DNA from: Acetatifactor muris
Lineage (GTDB): Bacteria > Bacillota > Clostridia > Lachnospirales > Lachnospiraceae
Reading direction: 5' to 3'
Length of the DNA: 49,067 nt
NCBI GenBank assembly: GCA_023663635.1
Contig: JAMPHD010000019.1
Coordinates: 1 to 49,067 of the forward strand
The translations under genes and the position numbers were made by a program. The notes beneath the pieces are model-generated. The model saw only the letters and a program-made list of their open reading frames with translations, did not search any database and had not been told where the DNA came from. The number at the start of each line of letters is the position of its first letter. Position 1 is the stretch's first letter. This document shows positions 29,123 to 37,519 of this stretch, piece by piece.

Positions 29123-29848
29123 ATGATTTTTCTTTGCTTTGCAAACGCAGACAGATATACAATTGCAGAACCGGTACTATACCATTTCGAAAATTTTGGC
29201 ATACCTATGTGGTATGATAGACATAGTTTGATCATAGGAGATAATCGTGAAGAAGTAAACTTTAAAGAAGGCATTATTTCTCAATCTTATTGTGTATTAA
29301 TAATTACTAAAAATATAGAGAGCAATATATGTGCGAATGAAGAAATTCAGATTGTTAAGGCTCAATATGAATTGGAAAAAATGCGGGTTTTTCCAATTCT
29401 ATATAACATCACAGCAGATGAATTACCCCCCAAATATTGTTGGATGAAAGAAATAATTTACCGCGAAGTGACGGACAAAAGCGGCACGTTAAAGACAGTT
29501 AGCAGCATAGCATATAGGTACTTAAAGGATAAACTGCAGTTTTTCCCATATAAAAATTTATTTGATATGAAAGATAATATACCGGATGCTTATTTAAATT
29601 GTTTGCTAAAAATGTATTATTCTATTGACAATAATAACTTAAACGCGAAAATGGCGATTTTGTACTGTTTTAATCACTATATGTACTCTATAATCGACAA
29701 AAAGTTGCCTTTATATTGTGTCAAGCCGTTTGAATTGCTTTTTTCCAAAACAAAGCTTAATATTGAAATCGACTTTAAAGAATTGTCCATATTAGAAACA
29801 TGCACAATGTTATCAATTAAAGAGAGTGGTTTGGGAAATATTGTTTAG
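29123..29848 (+). CDS. thsB: Thoeris ThsB, TIR-domain signal-producing enzyme
   Basis: Predicted phage sensor and NAD-derived second-messenger synthase of Thoeris defence, 241 residues. The TIR fold begins IFLCFANADRYTIAEPVL. The BB-loop region is GIPMWYDRHSLIIGD, and the Glu expected to be catalytic lies in SNICANEE (E73 or E74). A C-terminal helical part of about 100 residues follows. The ATG at 29123 has AGGGGTG upstream; the frame is also open back to an ATG at 29045 inside the inverted repeat. The gene is AT-rich compared with its surroundings and overlaps thsA tail-to-tail by 36 bp. Confidence 0.82.
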   Translation: MIFLCFANADRYTIAEPVLYHFENFGIPMWYDRHSLIIGDNREEVNFKEGIISQSYCVLIITKNIESNICANEEIQIVKAQYELEKMRVFPILYNITADELPPKYCWMKEIIYREVTDKSGTLKTVSSIAYRYLKDKLQFFPYKNLFDMKDNIPDAYLNCLLKMYYSIDNNNLNAKMAILYCFNHYMYSIIDKKLPLYCVKPFELLFSKTKLNIEIDFKELSILETCTMLSIKESGLGNIV

Positions 29849-31198
29849 AATCGTGTTTATTATCTTGTTAATTTTGAGCGCATCTTTATCTTTTGCGTTC
29901 AAATAATCAATGAAAGGCTCTAAATATGGATATTGTGTTATATGATCTTTAACATCATTCCAAATTAATTCACTTTCATATCCTGTTGCTCCAATGGGGA
30001 TTATAAATTTGTGCAGTTTCTTGGCAATTTGATATTCATCCCATACACCTTCTGAAAAGTGACCGTTGGAACTATGATTAGATTGCCCAAACATAAAAAT
30101 GGATATATTCGCTTGCCTGATCAACTCTGTACGATAGACAATTCTTTCCTTTTCGGTTGTATGAACAGGCATCGGTCGCATTAGAAGATATTTTTCTACA
30201 TCATATATTCTGTTTTTTTGAGAGAGATAATCCAAACCGTATCCTCCTATAAAATTACCCAATCGATATCCCATTCCCGAAATTATTCGGAACTTTCCAT
30301 CTAAAATACGAAAGATTAGGTCTTTACATAATTCGGTGGCAAATTGTTCTTCTGCGAATGTAATGGAGTCGAATGCACCTGATATAAAAATTTTTTTCTT
30401 ACAAACATTCAAATTCATATCTTCCAAAACAGAAGGTATATCATCATATGTATCGACTACCAATGTTTTAACATGATACCGTTTTTCCAAATCTTCAATG
30501 AACATCTCAAAACAAGGATCTTCTTTATCTCTAGGTATAATTGCATAATGATAATTGCAGGCATTGCCTAAACATTGATTTATCTCGGATAAGCAGGATA
30601 ACGCAAGGGTATCTTTGAAACTATATCCCAAAAATAAAAATGTATTTGAAACTAATTCTTTTTTCAAAAAGGTTAATAATATTTTATGTTTTGCCATATA
30701 GTCTTCCAAATCACTTTGGGTAATAACTATATTTTTTAAATTATTAACATCGCCATTTAACTTATATATATTTACTCTATTATTAGGATTGATATTTACC
30801 AAATCTGCATCATCATATATGGCATTAGACAATATTTTACGTTGTTCCAAATTCTTTTCAATATTTGTATCATAGTTAGTTGTCCATATCGTTTTAAAAT
30901 TGAATTGTAATAAATTGTCCACCAAGGTACTGCTTGTGCCAAAACTATTAATGTATTCATTGACTAATTTTTTTAATTCATTATAGCCCTTAGCATTTGC
31001 ATAATACTGGGCAAGCAAATATAAATTCATGGCATTGTTTATGCAAAGCCCCATCTCTTCCGCACATTCTTTCAACAATGTTCCCCAAGCAGGGTATCCT
31101 GCGCTACAGGAAACACCGGCACCCAAAAAGAGCGAGACTTCTCCATCAAGTATATGTTTTGTCATATCATTCAAAAACTCTTTCTTACTTGTTGCCAC
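29813..31198 (-). CDS. thsA: Thoeris ThsA, SIR2 plus SLOG/STALD effector
   Basis: Effector NADase of Thoeris, 461 residues; in known systems the TIR-made signal binds the SLOG domain and switches on NAD depletion. The SIR2 domain (about 1-265) has FLGAGVS (24-30), TTNYD (106-110) and FLFLGYSFKD. The SLOG domain (about 269-455) has KIFISGAF, RIISGMGYRLGNFI, LLMRPMP and PIGATGYESE. The catalytic His of the usual K-x-HGD motif reads Asn: KLNGD, N148, codon AAT at 30755-30757. The start is GTG at 31198, 10 nt after GGAGG. AT-rich, convergent with thsB. Confidence 0.88.
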   Translation of the reverse strand: MATSKKEFLNDMTKHILDGEVSLFLGAGVSCSAGYPAWGTLLKECAEEMGLCINNAMNLYLLAQYYANAKGYNELKKLVNEYINSFGTSSTLVDNLLQFNFKTIWTTNYDTNIEKNLEQRKILSNAIYDDADLVNINPNNRVNIYKLNGDVNNLKNIVITQSDLEDYMAKHKILLTFLKKELVSNTFLFLGYSFKDTLALSCLSEINQCLGNACNYHYAIIPRDKEDPCFEMFIEDLEKRYHVKTLVVDTYDDIPSVLEDMNLNVCKKKIFISGAFDSITFAEEQFATELCKDLIFRILDGKFRIISGMGYRLGNFIGGYGLDYLSQKNRIYDVEKYLLMRPMPVHTTEKERIVYRTELIRQANISIFMFGQSNHSSNGHFSEGVWDEYQIAKKLHKFIIPIGATGYESELIWNDVKDHITQYPYLEPFIDYLNAKDKDALKINKIINTILNNISQTTLFN

Positions 31199-31237
31199 TC
31201 TATTTTACCTCCGCAATAAAAGAAAATTTTATTAACC

Positions 31238-31286
31238 TAAGAATCGGCCTTTGTTTTTCATCTGATAATCCCAAATTATCCTTTAT
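31238..31286 (-). repeat. Right arm of the 49-bp inverted repeat around the Thoeris pair
   Basis: Exact reverse complement of 29020-29068. It ends 39 bp before the thsA start codon and points toward it, so both genes have the same 49-bp sequence just upstream in the same relative orientation. Confidence 0.95.
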
Positions 31287-31399
31287 CCGCATATATCGTG
31301 TAACATGCTTTTACAAATGTTTGCATTTATTATTATATCATATTATCTACACTTTTCTACAAAAATTTTCCTTTTTCTCAAATTTTTCTTTCCCCATTC

Positions 31400-31428
31400 A
31401 AAAAGAGCCATGCCTTTCGACACGGCCC
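31400..31428 (-). terminator. Terminator after the SPFH/RHH operon
   Basis: On the minus strand GGGCCGTG (31428-31421) pairs with CATGGCTC (31412-31405) through an 8-bp stem with two G-U pairs, then a T-run at 31404-31400. It lies 55 bp after the end of the RHH gene and separates that operon from thsA. Confidence 0.75.
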
Positions 31429-31483
31429 TTCTCCTTTTATACTTTTCCCTATATCCTATAATATCCTTTCTCCCGCCCAACCT

Positions 31484-31681
31484 TCAATGAATATCCAACT
31501 TGGGAGGCACATCCAACTCCTCAGACACATACTTTCCATCTTTCTTGCGCTGTCTGACACACTCCGTGAGCAGATACTCAATCTGTCCGTTGATGGAGCG
31601 AAAATCGTCTTCTGCCCATGCGGCAATTTCGGCATACAGTTTTTCGGACAGCCTCAAGGGGACCTGTTTTTTCTCAGCCAT
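31484..31681 (-). CDS. Arc-like ribbon-helix-helix protein
   Basis: A 65-residue protein with the ribbon-helix-helix pattern: QVPLRLSEKLYAEIAAWAE forms the strand and first helix, and RSINGQIEYLLTECV the second. Arc/MetJ-type proteins bind palindromic operators as dimers of dimers. The start ATG overlaps the stop of the upstream SPFH gene as TAATG, so translation is probably coupled. It could repress its own operon through the perfect palindrome at 32750-32768 (inference), or act elsewhere. Confidence 0.75.
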   Translation of the reverse strand: MAEKKQVPLRLSEKLYAEIAAWAEDDFRSINGQIEYLLTECVRQRKKDGKYVSEELDVPPKLDIH

Positions 31682-32718
31682 TAGTACAGACTTCCCGAAT
31701 TGACAACGGGTTGCGCGTCATGGTTGCCGCAAAGAACCACCAACAGGTTCGATACCATGGCTGCTTTTCTCTCCTCATCCAACTCCACAAGTTGTTTTTC
31801 ATTTAATCTCTCCAAAGCCATCTCCACCATTCCCACTGCTCCGTCCACGATCATCTTTCTTGCGTCGATAATAGCGGATGCCTGCTGCCGCTGTAACATC
31901 ACGGACGCGATCTCGGGCGCATAGGCCAGATAGGTGATGCGGGCCTCCAGAATCTCAAGACCTGCCTCGTTGACCTTATTCTGAATCTCCTCCCGAATCC
32001 GCTCAGCCACCACCTCGGCAGACCCCCTCAGACTGCCCTCGTCCGCCACACCGTCCCCGGTGGTGTCCACATTGGCAGCCACATCATAGGGGTATATGCG
32101 CACAATATTTCTTAAGGCGCTGTCACACTGCAATGACAAATATTCCTTATAATTGTCCACATTGAAAACCGCTTTAGCCGTCTCCGTCACCCGCCAGATA
32201 ACAGCAATGCCGATCTCCACGGGATTTCCCAGACAATCATTGATCTTCTGCCGGCCATTGTTCAGAGTCATTGCCTTTAAAGAAATTTTCTTACCGAAGG
32301 CATTGACACTGACCGTTACATTATTTCCCTCCCCATTGTAAGCGGAACTGCGGGGCGTGTTTCCCTGAATGTCGCCGCTTTGAGCCAATTTGGTCGCAGC
32401 CGCCGGGTTCACCGCAGTACAGAAAGGATTGACAAAATAGAAACCGGGCTCCCTGATCGTTCCCACATATCTGCCGAACAGCGTCAGTACCAACGCCTCC
32501 TGCGGCTTTAACACTTTCAAGCCACACCAGACGATCCAGCCCAACGCGCAATAGATCATGCCCGCCCATATAAACAGCATACCGTAAGTCCTGTGTCCTC
32601 TCCCTCCCGTAAGACTCATCCCAAAGAGGATGGCCGCGATCGCTGCCACATACAGAAAGATTGTCAGCAGTAAAACAAACATTCCCCGTTTTTTGGTCGT
32701 ATAAATTTTCTCTTCCAT
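31681..32718 (-). CDS. SPFH/Band 7 domain membrane protein
   Basis: Membrane scaffold protein of the SPFH (stomatin/flotillin) superfamily, 345 residues. Two membrane segments lie near residues 12-34 and 44-66. The Band 7 domain follows (LKPQEALVLTLFGRYVGTIREPG, then GIAVIWRVTETAKAVFNVDNY, ALRNIVRIYPYD) and ends in a helical region with APEIASVMLQRQQASAIIDAR. The C-terminal tail is short. Start supported by GGAGGA 9 nt upstream. It heads a two-gene operon with the RHH protein. The cellular role is not evident; SPFH proteins organise membrane complexes and proteases. Confidence 0.85.
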   Translation of the reverse strand: MEEKIYTTKKRGMFVLLLTIFLYVAAIAAILFGMSLTGGRGHRTYGMLFIWAGMIYCALGWIVWCGLKVLKPQEALVLTLFGRYVGTIREPGFYFVNPFCTAVNPAAATKLAQSGDIQGNTPRSSAYNGEGNNVTVSVNAFGKKISLKAMTLNNGRQKINDCLGNPVEIGIAVIWRVTETAKAVFNVDNYKEYLSLQCDSALRNIVRIYPYDVAANVDTTGDGVADEGSLRGSAEVVAERIREEIQNKVNEAGLEILEARITYLAYAPEIASVMLQRQQASAIIDARKMIVDGAVGMVEMALERLNEKQLVELDEERKAAMVSNLLVVLCGNHDAQPVVNSGSLY

Positions 32719-32749
32719 ATTGTCTGTCCTCCGTGATATTGAATCAATT

Positions 32750-32768
32750 TGATATCATTATGATATCA
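32750..32768. promoter_or_regulatory. Perfect 19-bp palindrome, candidate operator
   Basis: TGATATCAT-T-ATGATATCA, 32-50 bp upstream of the SPFH start and overlapping the stop codon of the methyltransferase gene. Its position suits an operator for the SPFH/RHH operon, and the RHH protein is the obvious candidate binder. Confidence 0.5.
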
Positions 32769-33779
32769 GTTGGACGCAGATTTGTCAAGCTCCAATACCT
32801 CTCTGATCTCTCTTGCGATCGCCTCGATCACATTTACGGTCACGCTGTTGCCAAACTGCTTATACAGATGCGTATCGGCCAACTCTAATCGGAAGTCATC
32901 CGGAAAACCCTGTAATCTCGCCCATTCTCTCGGGGTCAGCTTGCGTATCCCCTCGCGGTTGACCTCTCCCTTTATACGCGTCACGGGGACAAAATCCGTG
33001 AGCCTCCTATCGATCACCAGATTCCGCTCACGTCCCATCCCGCCGCAGACCAAAGCGCCCGCCTGTCCGTCCAAGTCCCTTATCTCATACCCGAACCCGT
33101 TGCCCTTGGCCTGATGTCTCTCCTTATGTTTGCGCAACGTATCCATATATACGTCGGACAAATAGTATTTCACGCTGACCGGCTGCTCCTCCAGAATATC
33201 CCTGATACAGGTATCCGACTTGTCCCCTTCCGGGAACCGGAAAGAACTGCTGTCCATGTCATTTCGAAAAGCGACTATATAGATCCTCTCCCGGTTCTGC
33301 GGCACACCGAAATCTTTGCTGTTCAGCACTTTATCGTACACCGTGTAGCCGATCTGTTCAAAAGCGCGCCTGATGACCTTGAACGTGCGTCCCCTGTCAT
33401 GGATGGTCAGACCCTTGACATTTTCACAGAAAATGACTTTCGGCTTTGCATAGTCGCAGATCCTCACCACATCCTGAAACAAGGTCCCGCGGCACATCCC
33501 TTTGTAATCATCGTCAAATCCCATGCGTTTCCCCGCCAGTGAAAACGCCTGACAGGGAAAACCCGCCAAACAGATATCAAACGCAGGTATGTCCTTTTCA
33601 TCTATTTGGGTGATATCTCCCGCGATCTCAAAATCATCGTGATAGTTCAGCCTGTAAGTACTCCGCGCGTATTCGTCCCACTCGCTCACGAACACTGTCC
33701 TGATATCGTTTCCGAACGCATTGTCAAAGCCCTTTCTGATTCCTCCGATTCCCGCAAACAGATCGATTGACTTATACAT
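32766..33779 (-). CDS. C5-cytosine DNA methyltransferase
   Basis: Makes 5-methylcytosine in a specific DNA target, 337 residues. Motif I is DLFAGIGGIRKGF, motif IV has the catalytic Cys in GFPCQAFSLAGKRMGF, motif VI is ENVKGL, motif VIII is QNRERIYIVAF, and motifs IX-X are RKLTPREWARLQGFPD and QFGNSVTVNVI. All are intact. No restriction endonuclease gene is adjacent, so it looks like an orphan methyltransferase. The ATG at 33779, 7 nt after AGGGGAGA, is preferred over the GTG just before it. The recognition sequence cannot be read from the protein. Confidence 0.93.
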   Translation of the reverse strand: MYKSIDLFAGIGGIRKGFDNAFGNDIRTVFVSEWDEYARSTYRLNYHDDFEIAGDITQIDEKDIPAFDICLAGFPCQAFSLAGKRMGFDDDYKGMCRGTLFQDVVRICDYAKPKVIFCENVKGLTIHDRGRTFKVIRRAFEQIGYTVYDKVLNSKDFGVPQNRERIYIVAFRNDMDSSSFRFPEGDKSDTCIRDILEEQPVSVKYYLSDVYMDTLRKHKERHQAKGNGFGYEIRDLDGQAGALVCGGMGRERNLVIDRRLTDFVPVTRIKGEVNREGIRKLTPREWARLQGFPDDFRLELADTHLYKQFGNSVTVNVIEAIAREIREVLELDKSASN

Positions 33780-33815
33780 CACATATTCTCCCCTTTTGTC
33801 TTGAAGTCCCTATTC

Positions 33816-33844
33816 AGTGTATGTAATTTCTTGGGGCGTGTCAA
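33816..33844 (-). promoter_or_regulatory. Promoter for the methyltransferase
   Basis: On the minus strand a perfect TTGACA (33844-33839) and TACACT (33821-33816) are spaced 17 bp, about 37 bp upstream of the start codon. Confidence 0.6.
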
Positions 33845-33981
33845 GCATCCCCTGCCCCATTATTCAGAGCCGGATCCGCGAAATTTCCTTATCGGGACAG
33901 ACTTTTGAGGTGGACTTTTTGTGCGAAACGATTTATTATATAGATAGTAACGCACGAAAAGTTTCACAAGGGGTACGGAAA

Positions 33982-36156
33982 GTGAAGAAGAAACATAGAT
34001 TATTTTATCTGCTGATCATTGTTTCTGCATCAGCGATCGTCAGCCTGACGGTGCTGCTTTATGTCAGACAGATGAACGCGACAATTTCAAGAAACATCAT
34101 CAACTCCATCAGTGAGATCGCGGAACATGACAAGGCAACCATCCAGACATATATTGAGATCTGTTGGGAGGACCTTGAGGAGATACACAAGCGCTTTATC
34201 GGCTTTGATTGCAGGACTCTTGAGGATGTTGAGACGCGACTAAATCTGGAGTGTGCCTCCAGCGAATTTTCCCATATCTACCTGGTGGCGGAGGACGGCA
34301 CCGTCTATACGGACAAATATGTGGTCTATGCGCCGGGCAATGATATCCTGAACAGAAATCTGGATTTTCGTCCTCTTTTTAAGGAAGACGGGGAAAATGT
34401 CGTTGTTCGCTTTGACGATAAGACAGAGGGCGGTTGGCTGGTAAAGGAAAATATTTTATACGGAATCCGGCTGCACGATTACAGCATAGAAGGGGTTAAA
34501 ATGTTCGCGCTGATCGGAATCAGCGATATTACCTCCATTCAGGACAACATGGTGATCGACAGCTTTATCAAAAACGGGGAGAGCCGCGGCCACAGCGCCC
34601 TGATAGACATGAACGGGAACTATATCGTCAATATCAACAAGGAGATCTACCTGAACAAGCAGAACAACCTGTACGATCATTTGGCGGAAGCTTCGCATAC
34701 CGACCTGACCAACGAGGAAGTCCGGGAGAAACTTCACAACCGGGAGACTTTCGGATTCTACCATTCCCATGCCGGGGAGAAGGGCAAAGAACTTTTCTAC
34801 TTTATTCCGCTGGACAATAATTTTGACCTGTATTTCATCATGTCCGCCAACGAAGAAGTCTTCGTGGAACAGAGAAAGACATTTGTATCTCTCAGTATGA
34901 CAATGGCGATCATCACCATCTGCACGGTGGCCATCATGCTGCTCATCATCATGAGACTGCAGGTGAAGACCGTGCGGACAACGGAATCGGCGAGATCTCA
35001 GAAGGAATTTCTCTCCAACATGAGCCATGAGATACGCACGCCCCTGAACGGTCTGATCGGCATGAACCATCTGATCATGGCCAATATCGATGATGAGAGT
35101 CAGAGACCGCAGATCAAGGAATGGCTGAAAAAATCCCACAGCACGGCCAACTATCTGTTATCATTGGTGAATGATATTCTGGATATGTCCAAGCTCCAGG
35201 CCGGCAAAGTAGACATCGTGCGGGAACCGATGCGGATCGCTCCCATGATCGATGAAATTGCGGCGATGCAGACCGACAATATCCGCAATCGGGGCGTGGA
35301 ATTTATTGTGGAAAAAGATATCACGGTGCCCTGCATTGAGGGTGATGTGGTCCGCACGAAACAGATCCTGATGAACATTGTCGGCAATGCGGCCAAATTT
35401 ACGCCGGAAGGCAAATGGATCCGCCTGTCCGTCACACAGGACAAGACAGATGAGACACATGTACTCACGACCTACCGCTGTGAGGACACCGGCATCGGGA
35501 TATCCGAGGAATATATCGACAAGATCTTTGACTCCTTCAGCCAGGAGCGGGATCGAAACGCCAACGGCGTCAAGGGCACCGGACTGGGCATGGCGATCAG
35601 CAAACTCCTCGCGAAGGCCATGGGCGGAGATATCACGGTGGAGAGCCAAGTCGGCATCGGAAGCACCTTTACCGTCACCATCCCCTCCAAGATTGCGGAG
35701 GATATACCGGACAATCCGGAGAACCCGACAGAATCCGGTGAACCGGAAGATACCACAGGTTCCGCATGTCGGGAAGACGGCAGACCGATCAAGATCCTGG
35801 TGGCTGAGGACGTGGAGCTCAACGCGGAGATCTTGTTGGAAATACTCAAAATGGACGGGTTTGAGACCGCGCTCGCGCAAAACGGACAGGAGGCGTTGGA
35901 TCTGTTTGAACAATCCGAAATCGGCGAGTTCGACATTATCCTGATGGATATGCAAATGCCTGTCATGGACGGATGTACCGCGGCCTCCAATATCCGGAAA
36001 CTGGACAGAGCGGACGCCAAATCCGTTACGATCTACGCCTGTACCGCCAATATGTTCCAGGAAGATCGGGACCAGGCTCTGGCCAGCGGCATGAATGACT
36101 TTTTGACCAAGCCCATTGATGTGGATGTCCTGTTGAAGAAATTAAGGAAAAGCTAA
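33982..36156 (+). CDS. Hybrid sensor histidine kinase with receiver domain
   Basis: Membrane sensor kinase of 724 residues. Order: a membrane segment (about 7-27), an extracytoplasmic sensor of roughly 270 residues (Cache-like appearance), a second membrane segment (TMAIITICTVAIMLLIIM), HisKA with NMSHEIRTPLNG (phospho-acceptor H349), HATPase with NIVGNAAKFTPEG and GTGLGMAIS, and a C-terminal receiver with MDMQMPVMDG (phospho-acceptor D656). No output domain is attached. The GTG at 33982 is chosen because AAGGGG lies 8 nt upstream and it begins just before the first membrane segment; an earlier start at 33817 has no support. A solute-binding lipoprotein gene follows within 31 bp. Confidence 0.9.
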   Translation: MKKKHRLFYLLIIVSASAIVSLTVLLYVRQMNATISRNIINSISEIAEHDKATIQTYIEICWEDLEEIHKRFIGFDCRTLEDVETRLNLECASSEFSHIYLVAEDGTVYTDKYVVYAPGNDILNRNLDFRPLFKEDGENVVVRFDDKTEGGWLVKENILYGIRLHDYSIEGVKMFALIGISDITSIQDNMVIDSFIKNGESRGHSALIDMNGNYIVNINKEIYLNKQNNLYDHLAEASHTDLTNEEVREKLHNRETFGFYHSHAGEKGKELFYFIPLDNNFDLYFIMSANEEVFVEQRKTFVSLSMTMAIITICTVAIMLLIIMRLQVKTVRTTESARSQKEFLSNMSHEIRTPLNGLIGMNHLIMANIDDESQRPQIKEWLKKSHSTANYLLSLVNDILDMSKLQAGKVDIVREPMRIAPMIDEIAAMQTDNIRNRGVEFIVEKDITVPCIEGDVVRTKQILMNIVGNAAKFTPEGKWIRLSVTQDKTDETHVLTTYRCEDTGIGISEEYIDKIFDSFSQERDRNANGVKGTGLGMAISKLLAKAMGGDITVESQVGIGSTFTVTIPSKIAEDIPDNPENPTESGEPEDTTGSACREDGRPIKILVAEDVELNAEILLEILKMDGFETALAQNGQEALDLFEQSEIGEFDIILMDMQMPVMDGCTAASNIRKLDRADAKSVTIYACTANMFQEDRDQALASGMNDFLTKPIDVDVLLKKLRKS

Positions 36157-36187
36157 ACATAATATTTGGAAAGAGGAAATGACGAAC

Positions 36188-37513
36188 ATGAAAAGAAGGA
36201 TACTCGCCACAATACTCGCACTCACATTATGCTGCGGCCTTTTCACCGGCTGCAACAGCCCAAAAGCAAAGGAAGATGTGACCCTTATCATCAAAGTCCC
36301 CAGCTTGGTAATGAACTCCGTCAGCAATCCCGAGATCACGGACTCAGGGGTCTTCCTGCAACAGGCCGGCGAAGAATTTGCGGCGCAATATGACAAGGCC
36401 AATGTCACGATCCGAGTGGAATCCTTTGACTATGTGGACGAAGTGGCAGCTATCACGGACAGCTTTGACACGGAAGACGCTGCCGACATTCTCTACGAAG
36501 GCTATTTCAACATGGCCTCCTATCTGCACACCGGCAGGGTGGTTCCGTTGGATGATATCATCTCGGATGAGATACGAAACGATATCGATGACGCGTCATG
36601 GGAAATGAGTACAGCCGGTGGGAAGACCTATATGATGCCGTTTTTGAGTATGCAGAATATCCTGATCTACAATAAGACGCTTTTCCTTGACTGCGGCCTT
36701 GACCGGTACGTTGCCGACACGGTCACGATACAGAACTGGACGGTGGAAGAATGGACGGATATTCTGGACACTCTGGCGGCCAAGCTGCCCGAGCGGACTT
36801 ATCCGCTGATGATGTACGGCAAGAACAATCAGGGGGATACCCACATCATGTCCTTTATCCGCGCCTATGGAAACACGATCTTTGACGAGGACGGCCATTT
36901 TGACTTTGAGAGCGAGTCAGCCGTCAAGGCGTTGGAATGGATCCAATCCGGCGTAGACAGAGGTTGGTATCCGCCCCATCCGGAAAACCTGGAGATCTCA
37001 GACTGTAACGAACTGTTCGTCAACGGGCAGCTTGCGATCCACATATTTAACAATGCCAACTTCACCCTCTACGACAACATGGACAATTACGGGTATGTGA
37101 ATTTCCCCGGCAATGTGGCTACCTCCTTTGTGACCGGTTTCGAGGTATTCGACAACGGCAATCCCGTAAAGGTGCAGGCGGCCAAGGATTTTATCCGATT
37201 CATCTATGAAAATGACAAATGGTTGGAACTCTCCGCCGGGAACATTCCCTCCAGCCGAAAAATAGCGGATAAATACAAGGACCGGATCACCATGCTGCAC
37301 GAATTTACCCAAAATGCCGCGAATGTGGTGGATTTCATGAATAACAGCCCGAACTGGCAGGGCAATGAGACCTCCGTCCGCAGCGTATTCTGGCCTCATA
37401 TCCACGAGCTGTTGTCCCAGAGCGTCACCGCCCGGGAATGCGCGCAGGGACTGGATGCATCCTGCAACGCGGCACTGGATACCGGCTGGGCGAACAGCGA
37501 GCTGCACGAATAA
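36188..37513 (+). CDS. Extracellular solute-binding lipoprotein
   Basis: Family 1-type periplasmic/extracellular binding protein, 441 residues. The N-terminus is a lipoprotein signal (positively charged start, hydrophobic core, lipobox LFTGC with Cys22). The mature part shows sugar-binding-protein features such as DAADILYEGYFNMASYL, LIYNKTLFLDCGLD and FVNGQLAIHIFNN. No ABC permease or ATPase follows, so a sensing role with the upstream hybrid kinase is as plausible as transport (inference). The ATG at 36188 is preferred; an ATG at 36179 lies only 2 nt after the ribosome-binding sequence. Confidence 0.85.
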   Translation: MKRRILATILALTLCCGLFTGCNSPKAKEDVTLIIKVPSLVMNSVSNPEITDSGVFLQQAGEEFAAQYDKANVTIRVESFDYVDEVAAITDSFDTEDAADILYEGYFNMASYLHTGRVVPLDDIISDEIRNDIDDASWEMSTAGGKTYMMPFLSMQNILIYNKTLFLDCGLDRYVADTVTIQNWTVEEWTDILDTLAAKLPERTYPLMMYGKNNQGDTHIMSFIRAYGNTIFDEDGHFDFESESAVKALEWIQSGVDRGWYPPHPENLEISDCNELFVNGQLAIHIFNNANFTLYDNMDNYGYVNFPGNVATSFVTGFEVFDNGNPVKVQAAKDFIRFIYENDKWLELSAGNIPSSRKIADKYKDRITMLHEFTQNAANVVDFMNNSPNWQGNETSVRSVFWPHIHELLSQSVTARECAQGLDASCNAALDTGWANSELHE

Positions 37514-37519
37514 GCAACT

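Noticed and set aside
29010..31296. Target-site duplication outside the Thoeris inverted repeat
   Set aside because: The bases immediately outside the two arms (GCGGGGA on the left, CCGCATA on the right) show no direct duplication, so transposition is not demonstrated.
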